Shown: positions 9,398-19,109, numbered from the stretch's first letter. The stretch: 64,000 nucleotides of DNA from Chloroflexota bacterium (GCA_015478725.1 JADMIG010000003.1:1-64000); one strand, 5' to 3'. Program-made: numbers and translations. Notes: generated by a model from the letters alone, not told the origin.

Positions 9398-10272
9398 TGG
9401 TCTCCGTCGCGCTCACCGCTCGCCAGCATCGGTCCGGCATCGTGACCGGCCCGATGACGGATCGCGTCGCGCTGCGCGCCTTCCTCGAGCGCGATCGGCT
9501 CTTCGCCGCGTACGCCATCTGCGACCTCGAGGACCGCGAGTGGTCGCGGAGCCACTGGGGCGCCGCGTGGCAGCGGGACGAGCTCATCGCGGTCGCCCTC
9601 GAATACGCCGGCCTCTCGCCCCAGCCGCTCTTCGTGGTCGGGCGACCGGATGGGATCGAGGCGATCCTTGCCGACGTCATCCATCCGCGCGCCGCCTACG
9701 TCGCGGCGCAGCCGGAGCATCTCCGAGCCGTCGCCGCCCACTATCGCGTCGACCCGGGCGTGCCGATGATCCGGATGTGGGTGGATCGCGCCCACTTCCG
9801 GCCGTTCCCGGCGGACGTCCGGCGGCTCCTGCTGGCCGAGATCGGCGACCTCAACCGGCTCTATGGGCTCGGCTTCGCCGCGTGGCTCCCGTCCTCGGCG
9901 ATCGGCGAGGGCGTCTACTACGGGATGAAGGTCGGCGGCCAGCTCATCTCGGCGGCCGGCACCCACGTCATCAGTCCGACCGCCCGGCTCGCCGTCGTCG
10001 GGAACGTCCTCACCCACACGGCATACCGCGGTCGTGGCTACGCCACCGCCACCACCGGCGCGGTCACCGCCGAGCTGCTCCGGACGAGCGACCAGGTGGT
10101 CCTCAATGTCCGTTCGGACAATCCACCCGCGCTCCACGCGTACCGCCGCCTCGGCTACCAGGAGCATTGTCGGTTCGAGGAGCGGCTCGTGCATCGGCTC
10201 GGCGCGCCGTGGCCGGCCATGCCCGGCCTACTCCGCCGATTCTTCCCCCGCAAGGAGACCCACCCTTCATGA
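9397..10272 (+). CDS. GNAT family N-acetyltransferase
   Basis: Predicted acyl-CoA-dependent acetyltransferase (291 aa). The C-terminal half has the acetyl-CoA loop [13 protein letters not shown] and the final GNAT strand/helix [17 protein letters not shown]. The N-terminal ~120 residues are a second, poorly conserved domain ([14 protein letters not shown] onward), as in two-domain GNATs. ATG 9397 overlaps the mtnA stop (TGATG), and the stop overlaps ahcY (ATGA), so it is inside the methyl-cycle operon. An ATG at 9454 is an alternative start. The substrate is unknown; context suggests a thiol or amino compound, but that is only inference. Confidence 0.88.
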   Translation: MVSVALTARQHRSGIVTGPMTDRVALRAFLERDRLFAAYAICDLEDREWSRSHWGAAWQRDELIAVALEYAGLSPQPLFVVGRPDGIEAILADVIHPRAAYVAAQPEHLRAVAAHYRVDPGVPMIRMWVDRAHFRPFPADVRRLLLAEIGDLNRLYGLGFAAWLPSSAIGEGVYYGMKVGGQLISAAGTHVISPTARLAVVGNVLTHTAYRGRGYATATTGAVTAELLRTSDQVVLNVRSDNPPALHAYRRLGYQEHCRFEERLVHRLGAPWPAMPGLLRRFFPRKETHPS

Positions 10273-11558
10273 CCGCGACCGCTCACGCGACTGCCGCACT
10301 CCCACCCCACGATGTCACCGATCTCGGCCTCGCCGACGAAGGCGTCCGGCGGATCGAATGGGCCGAGCGGGAGATGCCCGTCCTGCGGATCATCCGGGAG
10401 CGCTTCGAGCGTGAGCGGCCGCTCGCCGGCCTCCGCGTCGGCGCCTGCCTCCACGTGACGACCGAGACGGCGAATCTCATGCGGACGCTGCGCGCCGGCG
10501 GCGCGGACATCGTCCTCTGCGCGTCGAACCCGCTCTCGACGAAGGACGACGTCGCGGCCGCGCTCGTCGTCGTCTACGGCATCGGCTGCTACGCCCGTCG
10601 CGGCGAGGACCGCGACACGTACTACGCCCACCTCGGCGCGGTCGCCGATACCCACCCCGTCCTCACGATGGACGACGGCTGCGACCTCGTCTCGCTCCTC
10701 CACACGGAGCGCCCGGACCAGCTCCGCGAGGTGTTCGCCGGCACGGAGGAGACCACGACGGGCGTCATCCGGCTCAAGGCGATGGCCGCCGACGGCGCCC
10801 TCAGGTTCCCGGTCATCGCGGTGAACGAGGCGCAGACGAAGCACCTCTTCGACAACCGCTACGGCACCGGCCAGAGCACCGTCGACGGGATCCTGCGGGC
10901 GACGAACATCCTCCTTGCCGGGCGCAACGTCGTCGTGGCCGGCTACGGCTGGGTGGGGCGGGGGATCGCCTCGCGGATGAACGGCATGGGCGCCCACGTC
11001 GCGATCGTGGAGGTGGACCCAATCCGGGCGCTCGAGGCGCTGATGGACGGCTTCCGGGTCATGACCGTCGGCGAGGCGGCAGGCTGGGGCGAGCTGTTCG
11101 TCACCGCGACCGGCAACGTCAACGTGTTCCGGCGCGAGCATTTCGCGGCGATGCGCGACGGCGCGATCATGGCGAACAGCGGGCATTTCGACGCCGAGCT
11201 CGACCTGCCGGCCCTGCGGGAGATGGCCGAGGGGCACGTGCGGCAGATCCGCGATTCGCTCGTCGAATACGACATCGGCGGCAAGCGGCTCAACCTCATC
11301 GCCGAGGGGCGGCTCGTGAACCTCGGCGCGGCGGAGGGCCATCCGGCGGCGGTCATGGACATGAGCTTCGCCAACCAGGCCCTCTCGGCCGAGTACATCG
11401 CAGCTCATCATGGCGAGCTGGAGCCGCAGGTCTATGTCGTCCCCGAGGCGATCGACGCGGAGGTCGCGCGGCTCAAGCTCGCCGCGCTCGGAGTCGCGAT
11501 CGACGGGATGACGTCCGAGCAGGTCGCCTACATCGCCGCCTGGCAGCACGGTACGTAG
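10269..11558 (+). CDS. ahcY: Adenosylhomocysteinase
   Basis: NAD-dependent hydrolysis of S-adenosylhomocysteine to adenosine and homocysteine, relieving product inhibition of methyltransferases. The 429-aa protein begins with [20 protein letters not shown] and shows [16 protein letters not shown], the substrate region [15 protein letters not shown], and the NAD site [16 protein letters not shown] near 223. It is the short type found in archaea and several thermophilic bacteria, lacking the insertion of the ~470-aa enzymes. The ATG at 10269 has AAGGAG about 10 nt upstream and overlaps the GNAT stop by 4 nt. Confidence 0.96.
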   Translation: MTATAHATAALPPHDVTDLGLADEGVRRIEWAEREMPVLRIIRERFERERPLAGLRVGACLHVTTETANLMRTLRAGGADIVLCASNPLSTKDDVAAALVVVYGIGCYARRGEDRDTYYAHLGAVADTHPVLTMDDGCDLVSLLHTERPDQLREVFAGTEETTTGVIRLKAMAADGALRFPVIAVNEAQTKHLFDNRYGTGQSTVDGILRATNILLAGRNVVVAGYGWVGRGIASRMNGMGAHVAIVEVDPIRALEALMDGFRVMTVGEAAGWGELFVTATGNVNVFRREHFAAMRDGAIMANSGHFDAELDLPALREMAEGHVRQIRDSLVEYDIGGKRLNLIAEGRLVNLGAAEGHPAAVMDMSFANQALSAEYIAAHHGELEPQVYVVPEAIDAEVARLKLAALGVAIDGMTSEQVAYIAAWQHGT

Positions 11559-11980
11559 CCGGCCGCGTGGCGCGTCGCGGCTGAAGCGGGGCGGCCAAAG
11601 CGGCTCGGCCAAGCGGCCCGGCGGAAGCGGCTCGGCCATCGGTGCCACGATAATCGCGGCCCGGCGGCAGCGGTCCGGCCATCGGTGCCACGATTAGCCG
11701 GCGTCCGGCTGGCGGGAGCGATCGTCACGCTGGCGGACGTTGTCGAACGCGGCCGGAGGGTGGAGCCCGACACTCCGAAGGTATGCGGGGTTCGTGACCG
11801 ATCGATCGACACCGCTGATCGACATGAGGGACGCCGGACTCGCGGCGGCGACGTCCTGGCCGCGAAGGCCGCCGGCCACCTCGAAACCGCACGCTCACCC
11901 GCCTGCGAAACGTCGTTCGGCCGCGCGCTAATCGTGGGGTCGATGACGCGACCTGGCTGACGCGTCGCTGCCGCCCTCGG
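11559..11980. other. Intergenic region with repeats between ahcY and kynU
   Basis: About 420 nt between the convergent genes ahcY and kynU. 11580-11690 is built of imperfect AAGCGGCTCGGCC-type repeats, including two copies of CGGCCATCGGTGCCACGAT. The segment 11688-11937 is bounded by a perfect 11-bp inverted repeat, listed separately. A 91-codon plus-strand frame (11685-11960) covers this segment but has no ribosome site or recognisable domain, and I do not call it a gene. Confidence 0.55.
11688..11937. repeat. Possible MITE-like segment with 11-bp terminal inverted repeats
   Basis: CCACGATTAGC at 11688-11698 is the exact reverse complement of GCTAATCGTGG at 11927-11937. A near copy of the left end (GTGCCACGATAATCGC) lies at 11644-11656. 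The 250-bp interior has no transposase. No target-site duplication is evident, so a mobile origin is only a suggestion. Confidence 0.4.
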
Positions 11981-12048
11981 CGATCAGGCGCCCCCGGCGA
12001 TCAGGCGCCCCCGGCGATCAGGCGCCCCCGGCGATCAGGCGCCGCAGG
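11981..12048. repeat. 17-bp tandem repeat spanning the kynU stop
   Basis: Four copies of CGATCAGGCGCCCCCGG start at 11981, 11998, 12015 and 12032, the last with two changes. On the minus strand each copy contains TGA. Because 17 is not a multiple of three, consecutive copies place stops in all three frames; kynU uses the one at 12018-12020. Confidence 0.9.
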
Positions 12049-13235
12049 CGATCGAGGCCCTCGTGCACATCGACGAAGCGGGTGTAGAGCGGCGCGAATC
12101 CGAGCCGGACCGAATCCGGCGCGCGGAAGTCCGGGACGATGCCGGCGGCGATGAGGGCGGCGCAGAGCCGCCGGGCCTGGGGATGGCGGATCGACACGTG
12201 GGCGCCACGATCGCGCGCGTCGCGCGGCGACCCCAGGTCGCACCCAAGCGGCGCGAGCCACGCGTCGTGGAGGCCGATGGCGTACTCGGTGAGGGCGATC
12301 CCCTTCGCCCGGATCCCCTCGATGCCGGCATCCGCGACGATCCTCACGCCCTCCTCGACCGCGACGATCCCGAGCACGGCCGCTGTGCCGGTCAGCCAGG
12401 CGCGGATCCCCGGGGCCGCTGCATAGCCCTGCGCCATCGCGAACTGATCCTCCCGCCCGAACCAGCCCTGGACCGGATTCCGCAGCTCGCGCTGGAGTTC
12501 CCGACGGACGTAGAGGAAGGCCGGCGCCCCGGGGCCGCCGCTCAGGTACTTGTAGGTGCAGCCCACGGCGAGGTCCATCCCGCCGGCCGTCGCCTGGACC
12601 GGGATCGAGCCGACGGAGTGGCAGAGATCCCAGAGCGTGAGCGCCCCGGACTCGTGGGCGAGGGCGCTGATGCGCGCCAGGTCCGCGATCGCCGCCGAGC
12701 GGTAGTTCACGTGGCTGAGGGCGACGAGGGCGACGTCATCGTCGAGGACGGCGGCTACGTCCTCCGCCGTCGCGCCGGCGACGGGGTCGCCATCGATCCA
12801 GCGGACCGCGAGGCCGCGGGCTGCGGCGAGCCCTTCGAGGACGTACCGATCGGTCGGGAAGTTATCGCGATCGGTCACGATCGCCCGGCGTCCGCCGCGT
12901 GCGTCGAGGGCCGCGACGGCGAGGCGGTGGAAATTCACCGTCGTGGAATCGGCGACGATCACCTCGCCCGGCCGAGCTCCGAGAAGCGCGGTTCCGATGC
13001 GATCGCCGACCCGGACCGGCAGGTCGAGCCAGTCGTCCCACCCGCGGATGAGCCGGCCACCCCAGTCCTCGCGCACGGCCGTCGCCAGACGCTCCGCCGT
13101 CGCCTTCGGCAGCCGTCCGAGCGAGTTGCCGTCGAGATAGACGAGGTCCGGATCGTCGATGACGAAGCGGTCCCGGAAGGATGCGAGCGGATCGGCCGCG
13201 TCGAGGGCTTCGGCGCGCTCGAGCGTCGTGTCCAT
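12018..13235 (-). CDS. kynU: Kynureninase
   Basis: PLP enzyme cleaving kynurenine or 3-hydroxykynurenine to (hydroxy)anthranilate and alanine in tryptophan degradation. The 405-aa protein matches along its length: [15 protein letters not shown] near the N-terminus, [23 protein letters not shown], and the PLP-lysine segment [16 protein letters not shown] near residue 227, followed by [10 protein letters not shown]. No other kynurenine pathway gene lies in the window. The start is ATG with TACACT 6 nt upstream on the minus strand, so the transcript is probably leaderless. The last codons and stop fall in the tandem repeat. It is divergent from metK. Confidence 0.95.
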   Translation of the reverse strand: MDTTLERAEALDAADPLASFRDRFVIDDPDLVYLDGNSLGRLPKATAERLATAVREDWGGRLIRGWDDWLDLPVRVGDRIGTALLGARPGEVIVADSTTVNFHRLAVAALDARGGRRAIVTDRDNFPTDRYVLEGLAAARGLAVRWIDGDPVAGATAEDVAAVLDDDVALVALSHVNYRSAAIADLARISALAHESGALTLWDLCHSVGSIPVQATAGGMDLAVGCTYKYLSGGPGAPAFLYVRRELQRELRNPVQGWFGREDQFAMAQGYAAAPGIRAWLTGTAAVLGIVAVEEGVRIVADAGIEGIRAKGIALTEYAIGLHDAWLAPLGCDLGSPRDARDRGAHVSIRHPQARRLCAALIAAGIVPDFRAPDSVRLGFAPLYTRFVDVHEGLDRLRRLIAGGA

Positions 13236-13241
13236 CGCGGC

Positions 13242-13247
13242 AGTGTA
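13242..13247 (-). promoter_or_regulatory. -10 box of kynU, leaderless type
   Basis: TACACT on the minus strand, 6 nt before the ATG at 13235. No good -35 hexamer is apparent. The spacing predicts transcription starting at or next to the start codon. Confidence 0.55.
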
Positions 13248-13339
13248 GGCGCCGGATCCGCCCGGACGCCCGGCCGGACGAACGCGGATCGGCCCGGAGC
13301 GTCCTTCGTGCTACGCTCCGCGCAATCCTTGGAGGGACC

Positions 13340-14578
13340 ATGACGAGCATCGTCGACGCCGCCCACTACCTCTTCACGTCCGAGTCGGTGACCGAGGGTC
13401 ACCCCGACAAGATGTGCGATCAGATCAGCGACGCGATCCTCGACGAGATCATCGCCCGCGATCCGGACGCTCGCGTCGCCTGCGAGACGGCGACCACGAC
13501 CGGGCTCGTCCTGGTCCTCGGCGAGGTCACGACGAAGACGTACGTGGACTTCCAGGCGGTCGTCCGCGAGACGGTCCGCGACATCGGCTACACGCGGGCC
13601 GAATACGGCTTCGACTACCTCACCTGCGGCACCCTCGTGAGCGTCAAGGAACAGTCGGCGGACATCGCGATGGGCGTGGACGCCGCGCTCGAGACCCGCG
13701 AGGACGGGGCGTCCGCCAGGGAGCTCGGGGCCGGCGACCAGGGGATGATGTTCGGCTACGCCTGCCGCGAGACCCCGGAGCTCATGCCGCTGCCGATCGC
13801 CCTCGCCCATCGGATGGCACGCCGGCTCGCCGAAGTCCGCAAGAGCGGACAGCTCCAGTACCTGCGGCCGGACGGCAAGACCCAGGTCACCGTCGAATAC
13901 GAGCGCGGTGTCCCGAAGCGGGTCCGGACGGTCGTCGTCGCCGCGCAGCACGACCCCGACGCCCGGATCGAGCGGCTGCGCCGGGACATCGAGGAGACGG
14001 TCATCCTGCCCACGATCCCGCGCGAGCTCCGCGACACGGATCCGATCATGCACGTCAACCCGACCGGCCGCTTCGTCACCGGCGGCCCGATGGGCGACGC
14101 CGGCCTGACCGGGCGCAAGATCATCGTCGACAGCTACGGCGGGATGGCCCGTCACGGCGGCGGCGCCTTCTCGGGCAAGGACCCGACGAAGGTGGACCGA
14201 TCGGCGAGCTACGCCGCGCGGTGGGTCGCCAAGAACGTCGTGGCGGCGGGTCTGGCGGACCGCTTCGAGGTGGAGATCGCCTACGGCATCGGGATCGCCC
14301 GGCCGGTGAGCTTCTCGGTCGAGTCCTTCGGCACCGGAAGGATCCCGGACGAGCGGATCCAGGCGATCATCGAACACCACTTCGACCTCCGCCCGGCGTC
14401 GATCATCGCCGCCCTCGACCTCCGCCGGCCCATCTACCGGCAGACGGCGTCGTACGGGCATTTCGGCCGCCCGGAACTCGATCTGCCGTGGGAACGGACC
14501 GACAAGGCGGCCCTCCTCGCGGCGGACGCGGGCCTGCGGGAACCGTCCGCCGACGCGGTCGGAGTCGGCGCCGGCTGA
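13340..14578 (+). CDS. metK: S-adenosylmethionine synthetase
   Basis: Makes SAM from methionine and ATP. The 412-aa protein shows [48 protein letters not shown] and [20 protein letters not shown], covering the ATP, metal and methionine sites. ATG 13340 is chosen over the longer frame because GGAGGG lies at 13331-13336 and the family begins here. TACGCT at 13312-13317 is a possible -10, which would leave a leader of only ~16 nt, too short for a SAM riboswitch. With ahcY, mtnA and apt nearby it completes most of the methyl-cycle and salvage neighbourhood. Confidence 0.97.
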   Translation: MTSIVDAAHYLFTSESVTEGHPDKMCDQISDAILDEIIARDPDARVACETATTTGLVLVLGEVTTKTYVDFQAVVRETVRDIGYTRAEYGFDYLTCGTLVSVKEQSADIAMGVDAALETREDGASARELGAGDQGMMFGYACRETPELMPLPIALAHRMARRLAEVRKSGQLQYLRPDGKTQVTVEYERGVPKRVRTVVVAAQHDPDARIERLRRDIEETVILPTIPRELRDTDPIMHVNPTGRFVTGGPMGDAGLTGRKIIVDSYGGMARHGGGAFSGKDPTKVDRSASYAARWVAKNVVAAGLADRFEVEIAYGIGIARPVSFSVESFGTGRIPDERIQAIIEHHFDLRPASIIAALDLRRPIYRQTASYGHFGRPELDLPWERTDKAALLAADAGLREPSADAVGVGAG

Positions 14579-14651
14579 CCCACGGACGGCCCGGCGGCCC
14601 GGCGCACGGGCACCTGCATCGCCCGCTGACCGTCGGCCCCGGCGCGGCCCG

Positions 14652-14657
14652 TAGAAT
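14652..14657 (+). promoter_or_regulatory. -10 box of the GDP-mannose operon
   Basis: TAGAAT, 6 nt before the ATG at 14664. CTGACC at 14626-14631 is a weak -35 candidate at a long 20-nt spacing. Predicts a leaderless transcript. Confidence 0.55.
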
Positions 14658-14663
14658 CCACCG

Positions 14664-15740
14664 ATGTACGCCGTTATCCTCGCCGGCGGTGGCGGGACGC
14701 GCCTCTGGCCGCTGAGCACCCCGGACCGCCCGAAGCCGTTCCTTCCGCTCCTCGGCGAACGCTCGCTCCTCCAGCGGACGGTCGATCGGCTGTCGCCGCT
14801 CGTCGACGAGGGGGTCGTGACGGACGTCACGGTCGTGACGGATCGGCGGTACGTCGGCCTGGTCCGGGCGCAACTGCCGGCTTTCCGCATCCTCGCCGAG
14901 CCCACCGGGCGCAATACGGCCGCCGCGATCGCACTCGCCGTCGCCGCCATCGACCGGCCGGAGGAGGAGGTCATGCTCGTCCTGCCGGCGGACCACGGGA
15001 TCGACCCGCAGCGCGACGACGTCTTCCGCGGCGTGCTGGCGGCCGCCGAGACCGGCCTTGCCGGCGAGGCCTTCGGCATCGATGCGCCACTCGTCACGCT
15101 CGGTATCGCGGTCGATCGCCCGGCGACCGAGTACGGCTACCTCATCCCCGACCTCGAGCGGGGCGCCACGATCGAGGGCCTTCGCGCCTGCCCGCTCGCG
15201 GCGTTCGAGGAGAAGCCGCGGCCACCGCGCGCCCAGGAGCTGCTCACCCAGCCCGGCGTCGCCTGGAACGCCGGGATCTTCCTCTGGCGCCGCTCGTCGA
15301 TCCGCCTTGCGCTCGAGCGGTACACGGCCCTGCTCACCGCGATCGCGCCCGCCGTGCGCTCGCCCGTCGCCCTCGCTGCCGCGTACGACCGTCTCACCCC
15401 GATCTCGATCGACTACGCGGTCATGGAGGGCGCCGCCCGGGACGATCGCGTCGTCATGGCGGCGATGGACGTCGGCTGGAGCGACCTCGGTGGCTGGTCG
15501 TCCCTGCTCGCCGCGCTCGGGGGCCGGGCCACGGGCCGCGTCGTGCCGCCCGGCGAGGCGGTGGCGCTCGGCCCGCACGACCTCCTCATCGAGCGCCGGG
15601 ACCGCAGGCTCGCCGTGGTCGACGGCCCGCGCGGTAGCATCAGCACGGCACCCACCGCGCTCCTCGCCGGTGCCGCGCCGGACCGGTCGATCGTCGACGC
15701 CCTGATCGAACGCGTCTCAGCCCAGGAGGTCAGCGGATGA
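14664..15740 (+). CDS. manC: Mannose-1-phosphate guanylyltransferase
   Basis: Converts mannose-1-phosphate and GTP to GDP-mannose, precursor of cell-surface glycans. The 358-aa protein starts with the nucleotidyltransferase signature AVILAGGGGTRLWPLS, followed by RPKPFLPLLGERSLLQRT, EPTGRNTAAAIALA, LPADHGI and the GDP-mannose pyrophosphorylase block TEYGYLIP with FEEKP. The DVGWSDLGGWSSL segment is present. It lacks the C-terminal isomerase cupin found in bifunctional ManC/AlgA; that domain is a separate gene two positions downstream. Its stop overlaps the mutase start (ATGA). Confidence 0.94.
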   Translation: MYAVILAGGGGTRLWPLSTPDRPKPFLPLLGERSLLQRTVDRLSPLVDEGVVTDVTVVTDRRYVGLVRAQLPAFRILAEPTGRNTAAAIALAVAAIDRPEEEVMLVLPADHGIDPQRDDVFRGVLAAAETGLAGEAFGIDAPLVTLGIAVDRPATEYGYLIPDLERGATIEGLRACPLAAFEEKPRPPRAQELLTQPGVAWNAGIFLWRRSSIRLALERYTALLTAIAPAVRSPVALAAAYDRLTPISIDYAVMEGAARDDRVVMAAMDVGWSDLGGWSSLLAALGGRATGRVVPPGEAVALGPHDLLIERRDRRLAVVDGPRGSISTAPTALLAGAAPDRSIVDALIERVSAQEVSG

Positions 15741-17218
15741 CGACGATCGCCGAGGCTCCCCGCCCCACGACGATCGTCTTCGGCACGGATGGCTGGCGGG
15801 CCCGCGTGGCGGATGAGTTCACGTTCGAGAGCGTGCGTCGCTGCGCGGACGGCGTCGCGGCCTATGTCGTCGGTCGGGGTGAGCAGGCCAAGGGCGTCGT
15901 CATCGCCTATGACCGCCGCTTCGCCTCCGAGCATTTCGCCGCCGCCGCCGCGGAGGTCGTCCTCGCCCACGACATCCCGGTATCGATCGCCGCCCACGCG
16001 GTGCCGACCCAGATGACGTCGTACGAGGTCGTGGAGCGCGGCGCGGCCGCCGGCATCATGATCACCGCGAGCCACAACCCGTGGACGGACAACGGGTTCA
16101 AGGTCAAGGCGCCGACGGGATCGGCCGCCGGCCCCGAGATCATCGCCGTCCTCGAGGGTCGGATCGCGGCGAACGGCGGGACGGCGATCGCCCGTCGCCC
16201 GCTCGCGGACGCCGAGGCCGCCGGACTCGTCGAGCGCTTCGATCCGTACGACGGGTACGAGCGATACGTCCGGCGGACCGTGGACATCGATGCCCTCAAG
16301 GCCGCGGATGCGCACATCCTCGTCGAGCCCATGTGGGGCGCCGGAGCGGGATGGATCAGCCGGATCCTCGGCGGGGGCCGGATCCGGATCACGGAGATCC
16401 ACCAGGAGCGGAACCCGTACTTCGGCGGGGTGAACCCTGAGCCGATCCGACCGAACGTCGACGAGGCGCTCGGGATGCTCGCCGCCGGCGGCTACGACCT
16501 GGGTCTCTTCCTCGACGGCGACGCCGATCGCGCCGGAGCGGCGGACGAGCGCGGCACGTTCATCCACCAGCTCCAGGTCACGGGCCTGCTCATGTACTAC
16601 CTCGCCGAGCACCGCGGGCTCCGACAGCCGGTGGTCGTGAGCGTCAACAACACATCGATGGCCGGGCGCCTCGGCGTCCACTACGGGATCCCGGTCCACG
16701 AGACCTCCGTCGGGTTCAAGTTCATCGGACCGAAGATGATCGCGACCGGGGCGATGATGGGGGCCGAGGAGTCGGGCGGGTTCGGATTCGGGATGCACCT
16801 GCCGGAGCGCGACGGGATCTACGCGGACCTCCTCCTCCTCGACCTCTTCCTGCGCGAGCGAGCGGCCGGCCGGTGGCCGGTCTCGCGGGCCATCGAGCAC
16901 TTCCATGAGCTCGCCGGGCCGTCGTTCTATCGGCGGATCGACGTCCACGTCGAGCAGGCGGCCTACGCCGCCGTCAAGCAACGGCTGGTCGAGGTCCTCG
17001 GCGACACGCCGCCGACCGAGCTCGCCGGGCGGCCGGTGGTCCGGAGCCAGGCGCTTGAGACGAAGGACGGCTCCAAGTTCTTCCTCGCCGACGGTTCATG
17101 GCTGCTCGTTCGCACGAGCGGGACCGAGCCGCTCGTCCGGGTCTACACGGAGGCGACGTCCGCCGGGGTCCGCGACGCGCTGGTCGAGGCCGGGGAGCGA
17201 CTGGTCCGCGGCTCGTGA
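15737..17218 (+). CDS. manB: Phosphomannomutase/phosphoglucomutase
   Basis: Alpha-D-phosphohexomutase (493 aa) interconverting hexose 6- and 1-phosphates; the operon points to mannose, but glucose specificity cannot be excluded. Visible are FGTDGWRARVADEFT, the phosphoserine loop GIMITASHNPWTDNGFK near 110, the metal loop LDGDADRAGA near 260, GAEESGGFGFG, and the C-terminal phosphate-binding RTSGTEPLVRVY. It overlaps manC and the cupin gene by 4 nt each, giving a tightly coupled three-gene operon. Confidence 0.93.
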   Translation: MTTIAEAPRPTTIVFGTDGWRARVADEFTFESVRRCADGVAAYVVGRGEQAKGVVIAYDRRFASEHFAAAAAEVVLAHDIPVSIAAHAVPTQMTSYEVVERGAAAGIMITASHNPWTDNGFKVKAPTGSAAGPEIIAVLEGRIAANGGTAIARRPLADAEAAGLVERFDPYDGYERYVRRTVDIDALKAADAHILVEPMWGAGAGWISRILGGGRIRITEIHQERNPYFGGVNPEPIRPNVDEALGMLAAGGYDLGLFLDGDADRAGAADERGTFIHQLQVTGLLMYYLAEHRGLRQPVVVSVNNTSMAGRLGVHYGIPVHETSVGFKFIGPKMIATGAMMGAEESGGFGFGMHLPERDGIYADLLLLDLFLRERAAGRWPVSRAIEHFHELAGPSFYRRIDVHVEQAAYAAVKQRLVEVLGDTPPTELAGRPVVRSQALETKDGSKFFLADGSWLLVRTSGTEPLVRVYTEATSAGVRDALVEAGERLVRGS

Positions 17219-17607
17219 CCGACGCACCGGGCGTGGCCGGATCGGAGGCGGGCCGTCGCGTGGACAAGCCGTGGGGCCACGAGATCATCTGGGCGGAGAC
17301 GGATCGCTACGTCGGCAAGATCCTCGTCATCCTGGCCGGCCGCCGGCTCTCGCTGCAGTACCACGAGGTGAAGGACGAATCGATCCTCGTCGTCCGTGGC
17401 CGCATGCGGCTCCATCTCGCGGACGAGGCGGGGATCGTCCGGACGACCGAGCTCGGGCCGGGCGACAGGCGCCACGTCCCGCCCGGTCGGGTCCACCGCT
17501 ACGAGGCGATGGAGGACGTCGAGCTCATGGAGGTCTCCACCCCGGAGCTCGACGACGTCGTTCGACTCGAGGACGACTACGGCCGCGAGGCGACGACGGC
17601 GCCCTGA
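17215..17607 (+). CDS. Cupin of the mannose-6-phosphate isomerase (type II) family
   Basis: 130-aa single-domain cupin corresponding to the C-terminal isomerase domain of bifunctional ManC. Key segments are DKPWGHEIIWAETDRYVGK, LSLQYHEVKDESILVVRG and GPGDRRHVPPGRVHRYEA, with metal-ligand His/Glu in QYHEVKDE and the late His of VHRYEA. Likely role is isomerisation of fructose-6-phosphate to mannose-6-phosphate, supplying the two upstream enzymes. GTG 17215 overlaps the mutase stop as GTGA; the longer frame from 17098 is a shadow. Confidence 0.88.
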   Translation: MTDAPGVAGSEAGRRVDKPWGHEIIWAETDRYVGKILVILAGRRLSLQYHEVKDESILVVRGRMRLHLADEAGIVRTTELGPGDRRHVPPGRVHRYEAMEDVELMEVSTPELDDVVRLEDDYGREATTAP

Positions 17608-17780
17608 ACCGCGGCGACCGGAGGTCCGGTCGGGCAGTGACCGGATCGGGGGATGACCGGGGCCGCCGGAGGGTGTAGGCTCCGTGGTGCGACCGCCATC
17701 ACCGGTCGATGGTGCAAGGACCGGACGGCGGCCTCGTCAGCGTCCCGGATCGGGCGACCCGGGGCACGGAGGGTCACCAC

Positions 17781-18062
17781 GTGCACAGTTCCCTCATCGG
17801 CAAGGTCGAGAAGGCGAATCGCTACGCGCGCGAGCTGGACCGCATCAGCATCGACCGTCTGTCACTCACCTTCCGCGGCGACAACGACACGCACGCCGTG
17901 ACTCTCGACGCCGGTACGTGGCATTGCACCTGCCACTACTTCGCGAGTTTCGGATCGTGCGTCCATCTCCTCGCCCTCCAGAAGATCTTCGGGATCATGC
18001 TGCCCGAGGAGGCGCAGGTCTCCATCTTCGCCGCGGCCTCGCCCGAGCTCGCCGCGGTCTGA
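17781..18062 (+). CDS. Small stand-alone SWIM zinc-finger protein
   Basis: A 93-aa protein consisting of little more than a SWIM finger: C49-x-C51, then C60-x-H62 in WHCTCHYFASFGSCVHLL. SWIM fingers bind DNA or proteins and usually occur inside larger proteins such as SWI2/SNF2 ATPases or transposases. GTG 17781 is preferred because GGAGGG lies at 17768-17773; an in-frame ATG at 17709 would add 24 residues but has no ribosome site. The function is unknown. Confidence 0.75.
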   Translation: MHSSLIGKVEKANRYARELDRISIDRLSLTFRGDNDTHAVTLDAGTWHCTCHYFASFGSCVHLLALQKIFGIMLPEEAQVSIFAAASPELAAV

Positions 18063-18080
18063 CGCTCGACTGACGAAACC

Positions 18081-19109
18081 TCACGGGTCGAACCCGGCGA
18101 GGACCGCGCGGGTCGTGCCAGCCCGCAGCGGCACCTCGCCGCTGCGGGACCACCCGTCCGCCGACCAGCGGTAGACGACGATGGATTCAGGATCTCCCGC
18201 CTCGTCCAGCCAGGTCACCGCGAGGCGCACGCCCGTCCGATCGAGGAGCATCTGGCCGGCGGTCCGGCCTGACCCGTCGCCGACCGGCAGTTCGGCGAGC
18301 GATTCCCCAGCGCGGAACGCCGCGAGCGGCCCGATCCGGATCCGCCCGTCGTCGCGCGACTGATAGGCGACGACGCCGACGTCGCCAGCGGCGGAGATCG
18401 CCCCGGCGCCGGTCGCGAGCGTCGTGATCCGGTCCGTCGACAGGTCGACGATCGCGAGGGCCGGTCGGTCCTCGGCGTCGCGGACCGGGACGGCGACCGT
18501 CCGACGATCGAGCCAGAGCGCCGCCCGCCCGTCCTCCTCGAAGCCGAGTGCGATCGTTCGTGCCCGGCCGGACGTCCGGTCCGCGACGAGCAGGCGGGCG
18601 TCCCGGGCGCCGGTGCCGGGCCGACCGAAGATCGCCGCGACCTGCCGCCCGTCCGGTGAGACCGTCCCGAACGTCCACGCTCGCGCCGCGTCCGTCGCCG
18701 TGGGGCCGGTGAGGCCCACGGCCCTCCATCGTGGCGGGGCCGTGCCGGAGATCGCCCCGGCGTCGAGGAACCCTGCTCCGCGACCGAACGTGAGGACGAA
18801 GCCTTCCGCAGCATCGCCCGACGCCCACACCGGCCCGCTCGGCGTCGCCGGAAGGGCGACGGACGTCGCTCGATCGAAGGGCTGGTGCAGCTCGATCGCG
18901 TCCGCGTTCCCGCAGAGACACCAGAGGCCGATCCGCTGAGTCGCTGGGACGGGCGATGGCGACGTCGAGTGGCTCGCGCCTCCCGAGCCGCCCGTCGGCG
19001 ATGGGGGCAGGGGGCCGCCGCAGGCCGCGGCAGCGGCGAGCACGAGAGCGACCGCGAGGGGCGCGGTCGCTCTCGTGGCGTGACGGCGGTTCGGCGGGTG
19101 GGTGCTCAT
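18081..19109 (-). CDS. Lipoprotein with probable beta-propeller
   Basis: Exported lipoprotein (342 aa). A hydrophobic signal ending AAAAACGG gives the lipobox Cys, followed by a Ser/Thr/Pro/Gly linker. The rest contains repeated strands such as WTFGTVSPDGRQVAAIFG and ALWLDRRTVAVPV, typical of WD40/TolB-like propellers, but no specific family is recognised. ATG at 19109 overlaps the preceding gene's stop (ATGA), making it the third gene of a minus-strand operon of exported proteins. The longer upstream frame is Arg-rich noise. Confidence 0.75.
   Translation of the reverse strand: MSTHPPNRRHATRATAPLAVALVLAAAAACGGPLPPSPTGGSGGASHSTSPSPVPATQRIGLWCLCGNADAIELHQPFDRATSVALPATPSGPVWASGDAAEGFVLTFGRGAGFLDAGAISGTAPPRWRAVGLTGPTATDAARAWTFGTVSPDGRQVAAIFGRPGTGARDARLLVADRTSGRARTIALGFEEDGRAALWLDRRTVAVPVRDAEDRPALAIVDLSTDRITTLATGAGAISAAGDVGVVAYQSRDDGRIRIGPLAAFRAGESLAELPVGDGSGRTAGQMLLDRTGVRLAVTWLDEAGDPESIVVYRWSADGWSRSGEVPLRAGTTRAVLAGFDP

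Noticed and set aside
11685-11960. 91-codon frame between ahcY and kynU
   Set aside because: No Shine-Dalgarno, no leaderless -10 at the right distance, no recognisable domain, and it lies in a repeat-bounded segment.
13236-13339. SAM riboswitch upstream of metK
   Set aside because: The divergent gap is only 104 nt, and the likely metK leader after TACGCT is ~16 nt; no riboswitch-like helices are visible.
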